Positions 26,936 to 36,904 of a stretch of DNA of 64,000 nucleotides are shown one piece after another. The DNA lies in contig NZ_PQCC01000018.1 of assembly GCF_002964785.1 (NCBI RefSeq), positions 744,001-808,000 of the forward strand, given 5' to 3'. Each line of letters starts with the position of its first letter. The first letter of the stretch is position 1. A program made the translations under genes and the position numbers. This stretch comes from Pseudoalteromonas sp. T1lg48 (GTDB taxonomy: Bacteria > Pseudomonadota > Gammaproteobacteria > Enterobacterales > Alteromonadaceae). The notes beneath the pieces were generated by a model. That model searched no databases, was not told the origin of the DNA, and saw nothing but the letters and a program-made list of their open reading frames with translations.

Positions 26936-27742
26936 ATGCTGATCACAGTTTTGACATTATTGAGTTGTGTTTTTTACGCTGCGGCGACGGCGCACGTTTT
27001 ATCACGCTTATTTCATGCCCAAGGACCATCACAAAAAACCACGGTCATTTTGAGTACCCTGGCGATATTGACGCACATGGTGCTGTTGGTGAATTCGGTC
27101 TTTACCAATCAGGGCCAGGATGTCAGCTTTATTAATGTCTCTTTGTTAACCTGCTGGGTTATCGTATTGTCGGTCACCGCGGTGTCACTCAAGTTCCCGG
27201 CCACCCTGCTGCTGCCCGTGGTGTATGGCTTTGCCGCCATTTTGCTGTTCGCCAGCCTGTTTATGCCGCACCATATGATAGTGCAAAATATTCACCTTGA
27301 GGCGGGTTTAGTGGCCCATATCACCCTCTCCCTGCTGGCTTACTGCATTCTGATTATCGCTACCTTGTACGCGGTACAGTTTTACTTTATCGATAAGCGC
27401 CTTAAGCGCAAAGACCTGGCCATTGTCTACAGCCACTTGCCACCACTGATGGTGGTTGAGCGCCAGTTGTACCAGTTGGTTACCGTGGGCACAGCGCTTT
27501 TGACCGTCGCCTTGCTGTCGGGCTTTATTTTTGTCGATACCATGATCAGTAAAGAATATGCCCATAAAACCATTTTATCCCTGCTGGCATGGGCAATATT
27601 TGCTGCCGTAGTGTTTGGCCGTCACCTGAAAGGCTGGCGCGGAAAATCCTCGGTGCTGACCATTATGGTCGGTGCCGCCTTATTAACGCTTGCCTACTTC
27701 GGTAGTCGCTTTGTACAAGAAGTGATTTTGCATCGTTTTTAA
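26936..27742 (+). CDS. ypjD: YpjD/CcsA-like inner-membrane protein (cytochrome c assembly family)
   Basis: A 268-residue membrane protein with about eight hydrophobic segments. The conserved portion has HITLSLLAYCILIIATLYAVQFYFIDKRLK, VERQLYQLVTVGTALLTVALLSGF and HKTILSLLAWAIFAAVVFGRHLKGWRG, with His residues typical of CcsA/CcmC-related haem handlers. YpjD's own role is not established. AAGGT lies just before the ATG. Divergent from ffh and followed by a CorC-type gene, the usual order. Confidence 0.9.
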   Translation: MLITVLTLLSCVFYAAATAHVLSRLFHAQGPSQKTTVILSTLAILTHMVLLVNSVFTNQGQDVSFINVSLLTCWVIVLSVTAVSLKFPATLLLPVVYGFAAILLFASLFMPHHMIVQNIHLEAGLVAHITLSLLAYCILIIATLYAVQFYFIDKRLKRKDLAIVYSHLPPLMVVERQLYQLVTVGTALLTVALLSGFIFVDTMISKEYAHKTILSLLAWAIFAAVVFGRHLKGWRGKSSVLTIMVGAALLTLAYFGSRFVQEVILHRF

Positions 27743-27832
27743 CCAACCCCGGACAGACCACCATAAGTGGGCTTGACTCTGAGCTTTGAGTCCCGCTTAA
27801 TATACCCTGATTAACAACAAAAGGATCCTTCT

Positions 27833-29107
27833 TTGGACGACATATCGACGAGTACCCTGTTTATAGTTTTGGGCATACTCATATTGATTTCAGGCTACTT
27901 TTCCGGTTCTGAAACCGGCATCATGTCTATAAACCGGATACGTCTTAGGCACCTAGAAAAAGAAAATCATCCTGCCGCCAAGCGTGTCAGTAAACTGCTG
28001 ACTCGCCCCGATAGACTGATCGGTTTAATTCTTATCGGTAACAACCTCGTAAATATCGCCGCAGCTCAGGTAGCTACCATTATAGGTTTGCGCTTGTATG
28101 GGGATATGGGTATCGCCATTGCCACCTTTGCTCTGACCCTGATCGTGCTTATATTTGCCGAGGTAACGCCAAAGACGCTGGCAGCGCTCTACCCAGAGAA
28201 GGTCGCATTCCCCAGCTCTGTAATACTCAAAATCTTATTAAAAGTGCTATATCCACTGGTGGTCGTGGTCAATGCTATGACCAATGGCATGCTGCGTCTG
28301 TTCGGTGTGTCGACCAAGGAAATTGAAGAGCACAGCCTGAGTAAAGAAGAATTAAAAACCGTAGTGAGCGAGTCCGGCGCATTTTTACCGGCTAAGCATA
28401 AAAGCATGCTCACCTCGATTCTAGACCTTGAGCAGGTCACCGTTGAAGACATCATGATCCCGCGTAACGAAATAAACGCCATTGATATCAACGATGACTG
28501 GAAGGCGATCAGTAAACAGCTCACCAATGCACAGCATACTCGCGTGCTCCTTTATCGTGACCAAATCGATGATGCGGTGGGCTTTATCCACGCTCGTGAT
28601 GCCTTGCGCCTGCTCACCAAGGAGCAGTTTAATAAGGCATCTTTGCTACGCGCAGTACGTGAGATTTACTTTATTCCAGAAGGGACTTCGCTCAACACCC
28701 AGTTGCACAAGTTCCAGCAGGTCAAAGAGCGTATCGGTCTTGTGGTCGACGAATACGGCGATATTCAGGGCCTGGTAACCCTTGAGGACATTCTTGAGGA
28801 AGTGGTAGGTGATTTTACTACGACTCAGACTCGTGCTCCCAGCGAAGAGGTTGATGTCCAGGCCGATGGCTCGGTCCTGGTTGAGGGGAGTGCCAATATT
28901 CGCGATCTCAATAAGGAAATGGGTTGGAAGCTGCCCATCGACGGTCCTAAAACCCTGAGCGGCTTAATTGTCGAATATCTCGAAGATATTCCCGATGCCA
29001 ATCTGGGCTTAAAAATCGCCGGTTACCCTATCGAGGTCCTAGAAGTCAAAGAAAACATGATTAAGCTAGTGCGCGTGATCCCGCCAAAGAAGCGCAAGAA
29101 AAGCTAG
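27833..29107 (+). CDS. HlyC/CorC family transporter (YfjD/CorB-like)
   Basis: A 424-residue membrane protein related to magnesium/cobalt transport proteins. The N-terminal DUF21/CNNM domain has several membrane spans (FSGSETGIMSINRIRLRHL, GNNLVNIAAAQVATIIGL, LIFAEVTPKTLAALYPE). Two CBS repeats follow (EDIMIPRNEINAID; VGLVVDEYGDIQGLVTLEDILEEVVGD), and a C-terminal CorC_HlyC domain (GSANIRDLNKEMGWKLP). The start is TTG at 27833, with AAGGA 7 bases upstream and no closer ATG. Downstream of ypjD in the conserved order. Confidence 0.93.
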   Translation: MDDISTSTLFIVLGILILISGYFSGSETGIMSINRIRLRHLEKENHPAAKRVSKLLTRPDRLIGLILIGNNLVNIAAAQVATIIGLRLYGDMGIAIATFALTLIVLIFAEVTPKTLAALYPEKVAFPSSVILKILLKVLYPLVVVVNAMTNGMLRLFGVSTKEIEEHSLSKEELKTVVSESGAFLPAKHKSMLTSILDLEQVTVEDIMIPRNEINAIDINDDWKAISKQLTNAQHTRVLLYRDQIDDAVGFIHARDALRLLTKEQFNKASLLRAVREIYFIPEGTSLNTQLHKFQQVKERIGLVVDEYGDIQGLVTLEDILEEVVGDFTTTQTRAPSEEVDVQADGSVLVEGSANIRDLNKEMGWKLPIDGPKTLSGLIVEYLEDIPDANLGLKIAGYPIEVLEVKENMIKLVRVIPPKKRKKS

Positions 29108-29174
29108 AAAAATCAATATCACTACCGTCATCTGTGCTTTAATAAAACTTTGTCGTTAACGAAGGAAAGCACAG

Positions 29175-30011
29175 ATGACAGACATCTCCTTAGAAAATAT
29201 CTACAACACCGCCATAGAAATGCTGATGCAGTATGGCCCTAAATTCGTCCTTGCCATTGTCGTTCTGTTCGTTGGTTGGTGGCTTATCGGCCGTGTTGCC
29301 ACCATGTGCGAGCGATCTATGCATAAAGTGAAGGTTGAAGCCGGGCTGACGCACTTTTTGGTCTCCTTCATCGGCGTCGTTCTTAAGGTGCTGCTGCTTA
29401 TTTCCGTCGCTTCCATGATTGGGGTTGAGACCACCTCCTTTATCGCCATGCTCGGTGCAGCTGGTCTGGCCGTGGGAATGGCACTTCAAGGCAGCCTGGC
29501 AAACTTCGCCGGTGGTGTACTGATCCTCTTCTTTAAACCCTTTAAGGTAGGTGATGTAATTGAGGCCCAGGGCCATATGGGTAAGGTGGTAGAAATACAA
29601 ATTTTTGTGACCGTCTTGCTCACCTATGATAACCAAAAAATCATAATTCCTAACGGGGTCCTCTCTAACGGCACGGTGAAAAACCTGTTCGCCGAAGAAA
29701 ACCGACGTGTCGATATCGAATTTGGGATCAGCTATGGCGATGACGTGCATAAAGCCCGTGAGGTGCTGATGTCGGTGCTTAAAGACTATGACATGGTGTT
29801 AGCAGACCCCGAACCGCTGGTGCACGTGAGCCAGCACGGTGACAGCCATATCGGCATGCTGGTGTGGGCCTGGGTAAAGTCAGAAAATTATTGGCCGGTG
29901 TACTTTGGCCTCTACGAGCGAGTGAAAATTGCCTTTGATGCCGCCGATATCACCATTCCATTCCCGCAGCGCGATGTCTATATCCACACCTTTCCAAAGC
30001 AAGCGCAATGA
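29175..30011 (+). CDS. mscS: Small-conductance mechanosensitive channel
   Basis: A 278-residue MscS-type channel that releases solutes on osmotic downshock. Three N-terminal membrane helices end in the pore helix SFIAMLGAAGLAVGMALQGSLANFAGGVLIL. The beta domain has PFKVGDVIEAQGHMGKVVEIQIF and IIIPNGVLSNGTVKN, and the alpha/beta domain ends near PFPQRDVYIH. Length and layout match E. coli MscS. Followed by a strong terminator. Confidence 0.95.
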   Translation: MTDISLENIYNTAIEMLMQYGPKFVLAIVVLFVGWWLIGRVATMCERSMHKVKVEAGLTHFLVSFIGVVLKVLLLISVASMIGVETTSFIAMLGAAGLAVGMALQGSLANFAGGVLILFFKPFKVGDVIEAQGHMGKVVEIQIFVTVLLTYDNQKIIIPNGVLSNGTVKNLFAEENRRVDIEFGISYGDDVHKAREVLMSVLKDYDMVLADPEPLVHVSQHGDSHIGMLVWAWVKSENYWPVYFGLYERVKIAFDAADITIPFPQRDVYIHTFPKQAQ

Positions 30012-30024
30012 GTTACCCGCAGAA

Positions 30025-30055
30025 CAAAAAACGGCGCCTTGGCGCCGATTTTTTT
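30025..30055 (+). terminator. Terminator after mscS
   Basis: Perfect stem CGGCGCC/GGCGCCG with a 2-base loop, A-rich before and a T run after, 20 bases past the mscS stop. Confidence 0.85.
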
Positions 30056-30101
30056 GTGTTAAGAGAATAATCGTTCCAGCCAACTCTTGTCTAAATCGGC
30101 T

Positions 30102-30668
30102 TCACAACGCTTCAACCTGCACGCCATAACGCCCGGCCCGCTGTTTGACCTTATTTGCCACCGCTAGCAGCCACTTCTTGTTATTGTGAGTGCCGCGCTT
30201 AAAGCCACCCCAGCCTTCATGATAATTAAGGTATTGCGCATAGGCATCCCACTTAGACACGCCGTTGACCTGATGGGTTTTCCACACAAACCAGGCCATA
30301 AAGTCGATAGCGTCATCAAAGTCGTCTCTATCGGCCCCGCCGTTATCGGTTTCACGGGTATAGTCTTCCCAGGTCATAGTTTTCGCCTGAGAATAACCAT
30401 AGGCGTCACTGGCACGACCTATGGGAATAAAGCCAAGAAAGTATTCCATCGGTGGCGCGGCATCGTGTTTAAAGGAGCTTTCTTGATACATCATGGCCAT
30501 CAGCACATGTTTAGGCGATCCCCACTTTTCCTGGGCATCTTTAGCATCAAAATACCAATCTTCCTTTTCTTCAAAAATCTTACAAATATCATCGGGTTGC
30601 TTTGGTGGCGCGGTGGCACAACCAGACAAATACAGAGTCAGCAGCAATAAAGTCGAAATTTTTTTCAT
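30102..30668 (-). CDS. Lytic transglycosylase-like lipoprotein
   Basis: A 188-residue lipoprotein (lipobox LSGC, Cys 17) with a short SLT-type domain that would cleave peptidoglycan between MurNAc and GlcNAc. LMAMMYQESSFKHDA places the likely catalytic Glu at residue 63; ASDAYGYSQAKTMTWEDY and YAQYLNYHEGWGG match the later SLT motifs. The ribosome site GGAG is 14 bases before the ATG, longer than normal, with a run of A between. A minus-strand single gene. Confidence 0.88.
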   Translation of the reverse strand: MKKISTLLLLTLYLSGCATAPPKQPDDICKIFEEKEDWYFDAKDAQEKWGSPKHVLMAMMYQESSFKHDAAPPMEYFLGFIPIGRASDAYGYSQAKTMTWEDYTRETDNGGADRDDFDDAIDFMAWFVWKTHQVNGVSKWDAYAQYLNYHEGWGGFKRGTHNNKKWLLAVANKVKQRAGRYGVQVEAL

Positions 30669-30750
30669 TTTTTTTGAACTAACTCCTTTAGGCCCAGTCT
30701 CACTATATGAATGCAGCAGTTTAGCATTGTTTCATCCCTGTAGAATAATT

Positions 30751-30780
30751 TGCGCGGCTACCTTAGCCGCGCTTTTTTTT
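30751..30780 (+). terminator. Terminator-like hairpin oriented to the plus strand
   Basis: Perfect 8-bp stem GCGCGGCT/AGCCGCGC with a 5-base loop, followed by eight T on the plus strand. It lies between two minus-strand genes (gshA upstream, the transglycosylase downstream). In the gshA direction the T run is on the wrong side. See findings. Confidence 0.7.
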
Positions 30781-30790
30781 ATTCCTAAAA

Positions 30791-32365
30791 CTACTCCCGA
30801 AAATAGTCATCCAAAAAAGCTTCAAAACTCTGTGAGTCTGCCGCTTCGATGTCTTTTTGCGCTTGTACCGACTGCTCAGCCTGTTGCTGTAAATAAGCCT
30901 GATCAAAGCTATGATAGTGCCATTGCCTATGTTGCTCTTGGTACTCCTTGGCCAACGCCAGCGCAAACACACCATTGTCCGCGTTAGTGGCCAGTAATTT
31001 TTCCATATAGCGTCCCGACGTGGTTTTTTCAGGCGCTTCAACCCAGCTAGCAAGCTCATTGACCGTCTCACGGTAATAGCTTACTCCATAGGCCTTATCC
31101 ATATAATCAGCGACCTGCGCTAGCTCAGCGAAAATATCCGCGGCCCAGTGCGTTAATAACACCTCTTGTTCGCCACGCTTCAGGGCGAGCTCTGGATTAC
31201 GACCCTGATTAACCACCAGGTCGAGGTTGTCCTGAGTACGCGTTTGCTCTTCCCAGCTCATCTGCGGCGATGCTTTTAACAGGCAATAGGTTAAAAACAC
31301 ATCGAGGAAATGGATTTGTTGCAGGTCGATACCAGTATCGGCAAATGGATTGACATCCAAAGCGCGGATCTCGATGTACTCAATGCCACCTCGCAACAAC
31401 GCCTGCGTCGGCTTTTCACCAGAACGGGCATTGCGTTTAGGACGAATAGGCGAGTAAAACTCGTTCTCTATTTGCAGAATATTCTTGTTGAGCTGCTGCG
31501 GCTGGGCAACATGGTAATCATCCAGATCTTGATATAAATCTGAAGGCAGACTAATCGCCTTTTTCAAACCGTCTACATACTCCTCGAGGGAGTTATACAT
31601 GACCCTTAAACTGGATTGAGCACTATTGGTATAACCAAGATCACCCAAGCGCAGCGCCGTGCCATGCTCAAGATACAATGAGCCCTTACCGAGCGATTTA
31701 AAGGGCAAGTCTGTTGTACGTCCTTCCAAGAAGGAACTGCACAGGGCCGGCGACGCACCGAATAAATAACTGATCAGCCATAACTCGCGCTTAAAGTTAC
31801 GGATCAGCCCCAGATAACCATCGGAAATAAAGGACTGCAGGTCGCCTTTGTCACCACTTTGTTTTTGCAGGCTTTGCCAGAAACTCTGTGGAAATGAGAT
31901 ATTGAAGTGCACGCCGGCAATGGCCTGCATCATGCTGCCATAGCGGTTTTTTAGACCCTCGCGATACAGGGTTTTCATCCGCCCTACGTTGGAGCTGCCA
32001 AACTGCGCCAGCGGGATTTCATCCTGGTCCTGAATATAGCAGGGCATGCTTACGGGCCACAGCAGCTCACCGTCTAGTTGCTCCAGGGTAAACTTTTGCA
32101 GATCCCTCAGTTGCGCCAGGGTTTCTTTTGGGTCATCACTCACCGGAGTAATAAATTCTAATAAGGCTTCGGAGAAGTCGGTGGTGATCATTGGATTGGT
32201 GAGTGCGCAGCCAATGGCAATGGGATGCGGACGCGTCGATAAACCGCCCTGCGTATTCGTACGCAGCGCCTCACGCTCAATACCACGTTGTATCCCTACT
32301 ATGGCCGCCAATTCCGATGGCGCCGATAAAGCGCTAAGTCGCTGCTGTAATTGTGTACAAGTCAA
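30791..32365 (-). CDS. gshA: Glutamate-cysteine ligase
   Basis: The first enzyme of glutathione synthesis, joining glutamate to cysteine with ATP. Its 524 residues follow the gammaproteobacterial GshA type: GIQRGIEREALRTNTQGGL, TTDFSEALLEFITPV, LWPVSMPCYI, LAQFGSSNVGRMKTLYREGLKNRYG, SDLGYTN-like LGDLGYTNSAQSSL, and LLRGGIEYIEIRALDVNPFADTGID. The start is TTG at 32365 with GAGG about 9 bases upstream; E. coli gshA also starts with TTG. Confidence 0.97.
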   Translation of the reverse strand: MTCTQLQQRLSALSAPSELAAIVGIQRGIEREALRTNTQGGLSTRPHPIAIGCALTNPMITTDFSEALLEFITPVSDDPKETLAQLRDLQKFTLEQLDGELLWPVSMPCYIQDQDEIPLAQFGSSNVGRMKTLYREGLKNRYGSMMQAIAGVHFNISFPQSFWQSLQKQSGDKGDLQSFISDGYLGLIRNFKRELWLISYLFGASPALCSSFLEGRTTDLPFKSLGKGSLYLEHGTALRLGDLGYTNSAQSSLRVMYNSLEEYVDGLKKAISLPSDLYQDLDDYHVAQPQQLNKNILQIENEFYSPIRPKRNARSGEKPTQALLRGGIEYIEIRALDVNPFADTGIDLQQIHFLDVFLTYCLLKASPQMSWEEQTRTQDNLDLVVNQGRNPELALKRGEQEVLLTHWAADIFAELAQVADYMDKAYGVSYYRETVNELASWVEAPEKTTSGRYMEKLLATNADNGVFALALAKEYQEQHRQWHYHSFDQAYLQQQAEQSVQAQKDIEAADSQSFEAFLDDYFRE

Positions 32366-32425
32366 AAAATCCTACCTCTAGAGCGTCGGCTCAATTGTGT
32401 TGTTATGGGGGGCATCGCTCATTAC

Positions 32426-33367
32426 TCAAGACCAAGGCAGTAAAATTACTTTCTCTTTGCTGCTATTTTGTTCTATTTGCTGATGCGCCATCCCGGCAGC
32501 ACTTAACGGCATACACCTGTGTGCAAGTGTTAACCGACCCTGACAGTACCAAGAGTAAAGGCGTTGCAGTTGTGAGGCGTTTTTTACCACCAGCACACCT
32601 CTTCCCTCTACCCCCTGAACGTTTGCCGCGGCAATAATCTGTGCCTGCGATAAAGTTGGTACGGTAACAATGACACTTTGTGCACTAAGGCCTTGCAAGC
32701 ATCGCATTCCCACTTCCATGCCCACTACATCAAGGAGATATCGCCTAGCCGGCGCAGTCACAAAGTCATCATAGCTCATTTGCTCAAAACGCCCCGCTAA
32801 CCCCTCGGGCAAATCATTGCGCGTGATTGCCACGACCCGATAGCCCATGTTGGCGGCTATTTGCAAGGCCAGTGACCCCACGGTGCCGTTGGCGCCATTT
32901 ATGTATAGAGGCTGGCTTTTCGGGCACTCGAGCTTGGAAATAGCTTGAAATGCAGTCAGACCCGCAAGACATAGACCTGCTAACACTGGAGACGCATTCG
33001 CTTGATCGACTTTGATCAACTCGCTGCGATGCGCTTTGGCATATTGTGCATAGGTACCGGGATGCGTTGCAAACCCGACCATGCCCATTACTAAATCTCC
33101 AGGACTCAAACCTGTGCTCTTATCACCACATTCAACTACCTCGCCGTACAGGTCATAACCCAATACCAGTGGCAGGCTATGTTTGTTTTGCTCTGCGGCA
33201 AAACCGATGCCGGCACGGGTTTTTACATCAATGGGGTTAATGGCCGCACTGAGCACCTTTATCAACACTTCATCATCGGCAACTGTGGGGTATGCCATCG
33301 AAATGGGTTTAAGTACACCGGGCTCACCAAAGGCTTGAATAGCCATGGCTTGATAGTCGCATGTCAT
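32426..33367 (-). CDS. MDR-type zinc-independent oxidoreductase (quinone oxidoreductase-like)
   Basis: A 313-residue alcohol dehydrogenase-like protein: an N-terminal GroES fold (EVLIKVLSAAINPIDVKTRAG, LPLVLGYDLYGEVVECG, PGDLVMG), then a Rossmann half (PLYINGANGTVGSLALQIAANMGYRVVAI). The zinc-binding cysteine cluster of true alcohol dehydrogenases is not visible, so a quinone oxidoreductase-like NADPH reductase is likelier. ATG 33367 chosen over the in-frame TTG at 33373. Substrate unknown. Between gshA and clpB, same strand. Confidence 0.88.
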   Translation of the reverse strand: MTCDYQAMAIQAFGEPGVLKPISMAYPTVADDEVLIKVLSAAINPIDVKTRAGIGFAAEQNKHSLPLVLGYDLYGEVVECGDKSTGLSPGDLVMGMVGFATHPGTYAQYAKAHRSELIKVDQANASPVLAGLCLAGLTAFQAISKLECPKSQPLYINGANGTVGSLALQIAANMGYRVVAITRNDLPEGLAGRFEQMSYDDFVTAPARRYLLDVVGMEVGMRCLQGLSAQSVIVTVPTLSQAQIIAAANVQGVEGRGVLVVKNASQLQRLYSWYCQGRLTLAHRCMPLSAAGMAHQQIEQNSSKEKVILLPWS

Positions 33368-33431
33368 AAGCAACTCTGTTTGTTCGATTTCTTATTACAT
33401 ATATTGACATTACCGGAGCGGCGAGACAATA

Positions 33432-33460
33432 AAAAAGGCGGCCAAAAAGAGGCCGCCTTG
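33432..33460 (-). terminator. Terminator after clpB
   Basis: A 9-bp stem AAGGCGGCC/GGCCGCCTT with a 7-base loop; on the minus strand T residues follow. It separates clpB from the oxidoreductase gene. Confidence 0.85.
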
Positions 33461-33481
33461 TTATGTCTTAGAAGATTAAAT

Positions 33482-36058
33482 TTATTTACTGGTAAAGGTA
33501 AAGCCATTCTCATCGGCGTCAATAGAGATGACATTGCCTGTCATCAACTCGCCGGCGAGCAATTTCTGCGCCAGCGGGTTTTCAATGGCCTGCTGAATAG
33601 CACGCTTCAATGGGCGAGCTCCATACACAGGGTCAAAACCACTTTCAGCCAGTTTTGCCAGAGCTTCATCGGTTACCTCAAGAATGTATCCCTTCTCGGT
33701 TAGACGCTCGTACAGTTTTGCCAACTGAATATCGGCAATCTGCTTGATATGCTCACTTGCCAGTGGATGGAAGACCACGGTTTCATCAATACGGTTAATG
33801 AACTCGGGACGGAACTGCTGAGTCAGCACCATCATCACCTTCTCCTTCAGGGTCGCGTAGTCGTTTTTACTCGCTTCCTCCTGGATCACATCCGACCCCA
33901 GGTTTGAGGTCATAATGATCACCGTGTTCTTAAAGTCCACGGTACGCCCCTGGCCGTCGGTTAAGCGACCGTCATCAAGCACCTGAAGCAATATATTAAA
34001 CACATCCGGATGTGCTTTTTCCACTTCATCGAGCAAAATCACCGAGTACGGACGACGACGTACGGCTTCCGTCAGGTAGCCCCCTTCCTCATAACCCACA
34101 TAACCAGGAGGTGCTCCCACTAGACGAGAAACGGAATGTTTCTCCATAAACTCGGACATGTCGATACGCACCATGGCATCTTCGGTATCGAACATTAGCT
34201 GAGCTAAAGCCTTGGTCAATTCCGTTTTACCCACCCCAGTAGGCCCTAAGAATAAGAAGGAACCAATGGGACGATTTGGGTCTGCCAATCCGGCACGAGA
34301 GCGGCGAATGGCATTGGCCACCGCGGTTACTGCCTCATCCTGACCTATCACCCGCTGGTGCAACTCGTTTTCCATTTGCAGCAACTTCTCGCGCTCGCCT
34401 TGGAGCATCTTCGCCACTGGGATCCCGGTCCAGCGCGACAAGATTTCAGCAATTTCATCCTCGCCAACCTTGTTACGCAACAAGGTCATATCCTGCATCT
34501 CAACTTGTGATGCTAGGTCCAATTTACGTTCAAGCTCCGGGATACGGCCATATTGCAGCTCCGACATACGCTGAAGATCACCTGCTCGGCGAGCCACTTC
34601 CAGGTCCAAACGAGCCTGCTCGAGCTCCGCCTTAATTACTTGCGTGCCCTGCAGCGAGGCTTTTTCTGCATTCCAGACCTCATCAAGCTCGGCATATTCG
34701 CCTTCCAACTCTTTAATAAGCACCTGCATTTCTTCGCGGCGCTTTTGTGACGCCTCGTCTTTTTCCTTGGCAAGCGCGTTATCCTCCAGCTTCAGCTGGA
34801 TAATACGGCGCTCAAGGCGATCGAGCTGCTCCGGCTTAGAATCAATTTGCAAACGAATTGATGAGCCTGCTTCATCAATCAGGTCGATGGCCTTGTCCGG
34901 TAGCTGGCGGTCGCTAATGTAGCGGTGGGATAGATTTGCCGCCGCGACAATAGCCGGATCGGTGATTTCCACCGAGTGGTGCAACTCATAACGCTCTTTT
35001 AGGCCGCGTAAAATGGCAATGGTGTCTTCGACGCTGGGCTCATCCACCAACACTTTTTGAAAGCGACGCTCAAGGGCCGCATCCTTTTCAATGTATTGAC
35101 GGTACTCATCCAAGGTCGTGGCCCCGACACAGTGCAATTCACCGCGGGCCAACGCCGGCTTCAACATGTTCCCCGCATCCATGGCACCATCGGTTTTACC
35201 GGCGCCGACCATGGTGTGGATCTCATCGATAAAGAGGATCACCTGCCCCTCTTCCTTAGCCAGCTCATTAAGCACCGACTTTAAACGCTCTTCAAATTCA
35301 CCCCGGTATTTGGCACCGGCCACCAGGGCGCCCATGTCTAGCGATAATACCCGCTTATTTTTAAGCCCCTCGGGCACCTCGCCATTGACGATGCGCTGGG
35401 CCAAGCCCTCAACGATTGCGGTTTTACCCACCCCGGGCTCACCAATAAGCACCGGGTTATTTTTGGTACGACGCTGTAACACCTGCACGGTGCGGCGAAT
35501 TTCTTCATCACGGCCAATCACAGGATCGAGTTTGCCCTGCTCGGCGCGCTCAGTGAGATCTATGGTAAATTTTTCCAAGGCCTGACGCGTTTCCTCAGCA
35601 TTGGGGTCATCTACTTTTTGTCCACCGCGCAGCGCTTCAATGGCGGTTTCCACCTTACTGCTGGTAATGTTCAACGCCTTGAAAATATCACCCAACGGGC
35701 CCTTGTCGTCACAGGCGGCCAGGACAAAAATTTCGCTGGAGATGTATTTATCTTTCCGCTTTTGCGCATATTTATCGCATAGGTTCAGCAAGGTCACCAT
35801 GTTGTTCGACAACTGCACGTCACCGCCAACCCCTTCAACTTTAAATATTTTTTCTATCGCCTGTGAGAGCTTGGTATTGAGTTCATCGGCACTGACGCCG
35901 GCCTGAGCGAACAAGGCCCGTACGCTCGAGCCACTTTGCTGCAGCAGCGCATACATTAGATGGACGGGTTCAATAAATTGGTGGTCGCGCCCTAATGCCA
36001 AAGATTGGGCATCGGAAAGCGCTTGTTGGAATTTACTCGTAAATTTGTCTAAACGCAT
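33482..36058 (-). CDS. clpB: ATP-dependent disaggregase ClpB
   Basis: An 858-residue AAA+ hexameric chaperone that, with DnaK, rescues aggregated proteins after heat shock. N domain with [17 protein letters not shown]; first ATPase module with GEPGVGKT (about 207-214) and [12 protein letters not shown]; the coiled-coil middle domain (long charged stretch after [17 protein letters not shown]); second module with GPTGVGKTE (about 605-613) and [12 protein letters not shown]. Length matches E. coli ClpB. A sigma-32-like promoter lies upstream. Confidence 0.98.
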   Translation of the reverse strand: MRLDKFTSKFQQALSDAQSLALGRDHQFIEPVHLMYALLQQSGSSVRALFAQAGVSADELNTKLSQAIEKIFKVEGVGGDVQLSNNMVTLLNLCDKYAQKRKDKYISSEIFVLAACDDKGPLGDIFKALNITSSKVETAIEALRGGQKVDDPNAEETRQALEKFTIDLTERAEQGKLDPVIGRDEEIRRTVQVLQRRTKNNPVLIGEPGVGKTAIVEGLAQRIVNGEVPEGLKNKRVLSLDMGALVAGAKYRGEFEERLKSVLNELAKEEGQVILFIDEIHTMVGAGKTDGAMDAGNMLKPALARGELHCVGATTLDEYRQYIEKDAALERRFQKVLVDEPSVEDTIAILRGLKERYELHHSVEITDPAIVAAANLSHRYISDRQLPDKAIDLIDEAGSSIRLQIDSKPEQLDRLERRIIQLKLEDNALAKEKDEASQKRREEMQVLIKELEGEYAELDEVWNAEKASLQGTQVIKAELEQARLDLEVARRAGDLQRMSELQYGRIPELERKLDLASQVEMQDMTLLRNKVGEDEIAEILSRWTGIPVAKMLQGEREKLLQMENELHQRVIGQDEAVTAVANAIRRSRAGLADPNRPIGSFLFLGPTGVGKTELTKALAQLMFDTEDAMVRIDMSEFMEKHSVSRLVGAPPGYVGYEEGGYLTEAVRRRPYSVILLDEVEKAHPDVFNILLQVLDDGRLTDGQGRTVDFKNTVIIMTSNLGSDVIQEEASKNDYATLKEKVMMVLTQQFRPEFINRIDETVVFHPLASEHIKQIADIQLAKLYERLTEKGYILEVTDEALAKLAESGFDPVYGARPLKRAIQQAIENPLAQKLLAGELMTGNVISIDADENGFTFTSK

Positions 36059-36093
36059 GTATCTGTTTCCACTAAATAGTTTGATTACCTATT

Positions 36094-36122
36094 TAATGGG
36101 TGCAGGATGGGAAATGTTCAAG
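36094..36122 (-). promoter_or_regulatory. Sigma-32 (heat shock) promoter of clpB
   Basis: On the minus strand CTTGAA (36117-36122) is followed after 16 bases by CCCATTA (36094-36100), close to the RpoH consensus CTTGAAA / CCCCATNT. It lies 36 bases before the clpB start, and clpB is a standard RpoH target. Confidence 0.75.
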
Positions 36123-36145
36123 TTGAGAAGATAAAAATTTGGTTG

Positions 36146-36904
36146 TTATTTGCGCCAGATCACGCTTGCCATGCGCCCGGTTTGCCCGTCACGGCGGTAA
36201 GAGAAGAAGCGCTCAGGCAAGGAGTGTGTACATTGGTTTGCATTGGTAATGGCGGTTAGGCCCAAGCGTTGTAGCTTTTGTGTGGCCAGCAAGGGTAAGT
36301 CGGCCAGGAATTTATCACCATGGGCCTTAAAGGCAAGCTCATGGGCACTATCAAGGGCAAGGAATTGCGCCTTGACCTCGGCGCCGACCTCAAATGCATT
36401 TGGACCAATTGCCGGTCCTAGCCACGCAGATATCTTAGCGGCTGGTGCATTAAATAAGGGTATGGCCTTTTCAATAATCCCTCCTTGCAGTGAGCGCCAA
36501 CCACAGTGCAGTGCTGCAATTTCTCGACCGTCATCACTGGCAAGCAATACCGGCAAGCAATCTGCGGTCATAATGGCCAGCGGTGTTTGGGTACACCGGG
36601 TAAACAAACCGTCCGCCTCAATATGAGCGGTATCGCTTCTATCGACCAGGGTATGAATATGAGTGCCGTGGACCTGTTGCACAAAATGCGCCGGCGCGGG
36701 TAAGTGGGCATTGAGCAAGTCTCGATTCTGAGCTACGTGCGACGGATCATCGCCGACGTGATAACCCAAGTTGAAGCCTTGATACTGACCAAGGCTAACG
36801 CCTCCCTGACGAATGGTTTGCAATGCACCCACTTGCGCGGGTGCATGTGCGGTTGCATGCCAGGTTGGTTCGAACATGCTGAGATTAATAGTCTTCGTGA
36901 CCAT
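36146..36904 (-). CDS. pgeF: Peptidoglycan editing factor PgeF / laccase-domain protein YfiH
   Basis: A 252-residue multicopper-laccase-domain (DUF152) protein. Reported roles are removal of wrongly incorporated L-Ser peptides from peptidoglycan precursors and purine nucleoside phosphorylysis. Conserved pieces: TIRQGGVSLGQYQGFNLGYHVGDDP, FVQQVHGTHIH, PLAIMTADCLPVLL (Cys), ALHCGWRSLQGG (His, Cys), WLGPAIGPNAFEVG and SYRRDGQTGRMASVIW. The start at 36904 overlaps rluD by 20 bases; an ATG at 36877 would give a typical length as well. Downstream of rluD, the usual order. Confidence 0.93.
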   Translation of the reverse strand: MVTKTINLSMFEPTWHATAHAPAQVGALQTIRQGGVSLGQYQGFNLGYHVGDDPSHVAQNRDLLNAHLPAPAHFVQQVHGTHIHTLVDRSDTAHIEADGLFTRCTQTPLAIMTADCLPVLLASDDGREIAALHCGWRSLQGGIIEKAIPLFNAPAAKISAWLGPAIGPNAFEVGAEVKAQFLALDSAHELAFKAHGDKFLADLPLLATQKLQRLGLTAITNANQCTHSLPERFFSYRRDGQTGRMASVIWRK

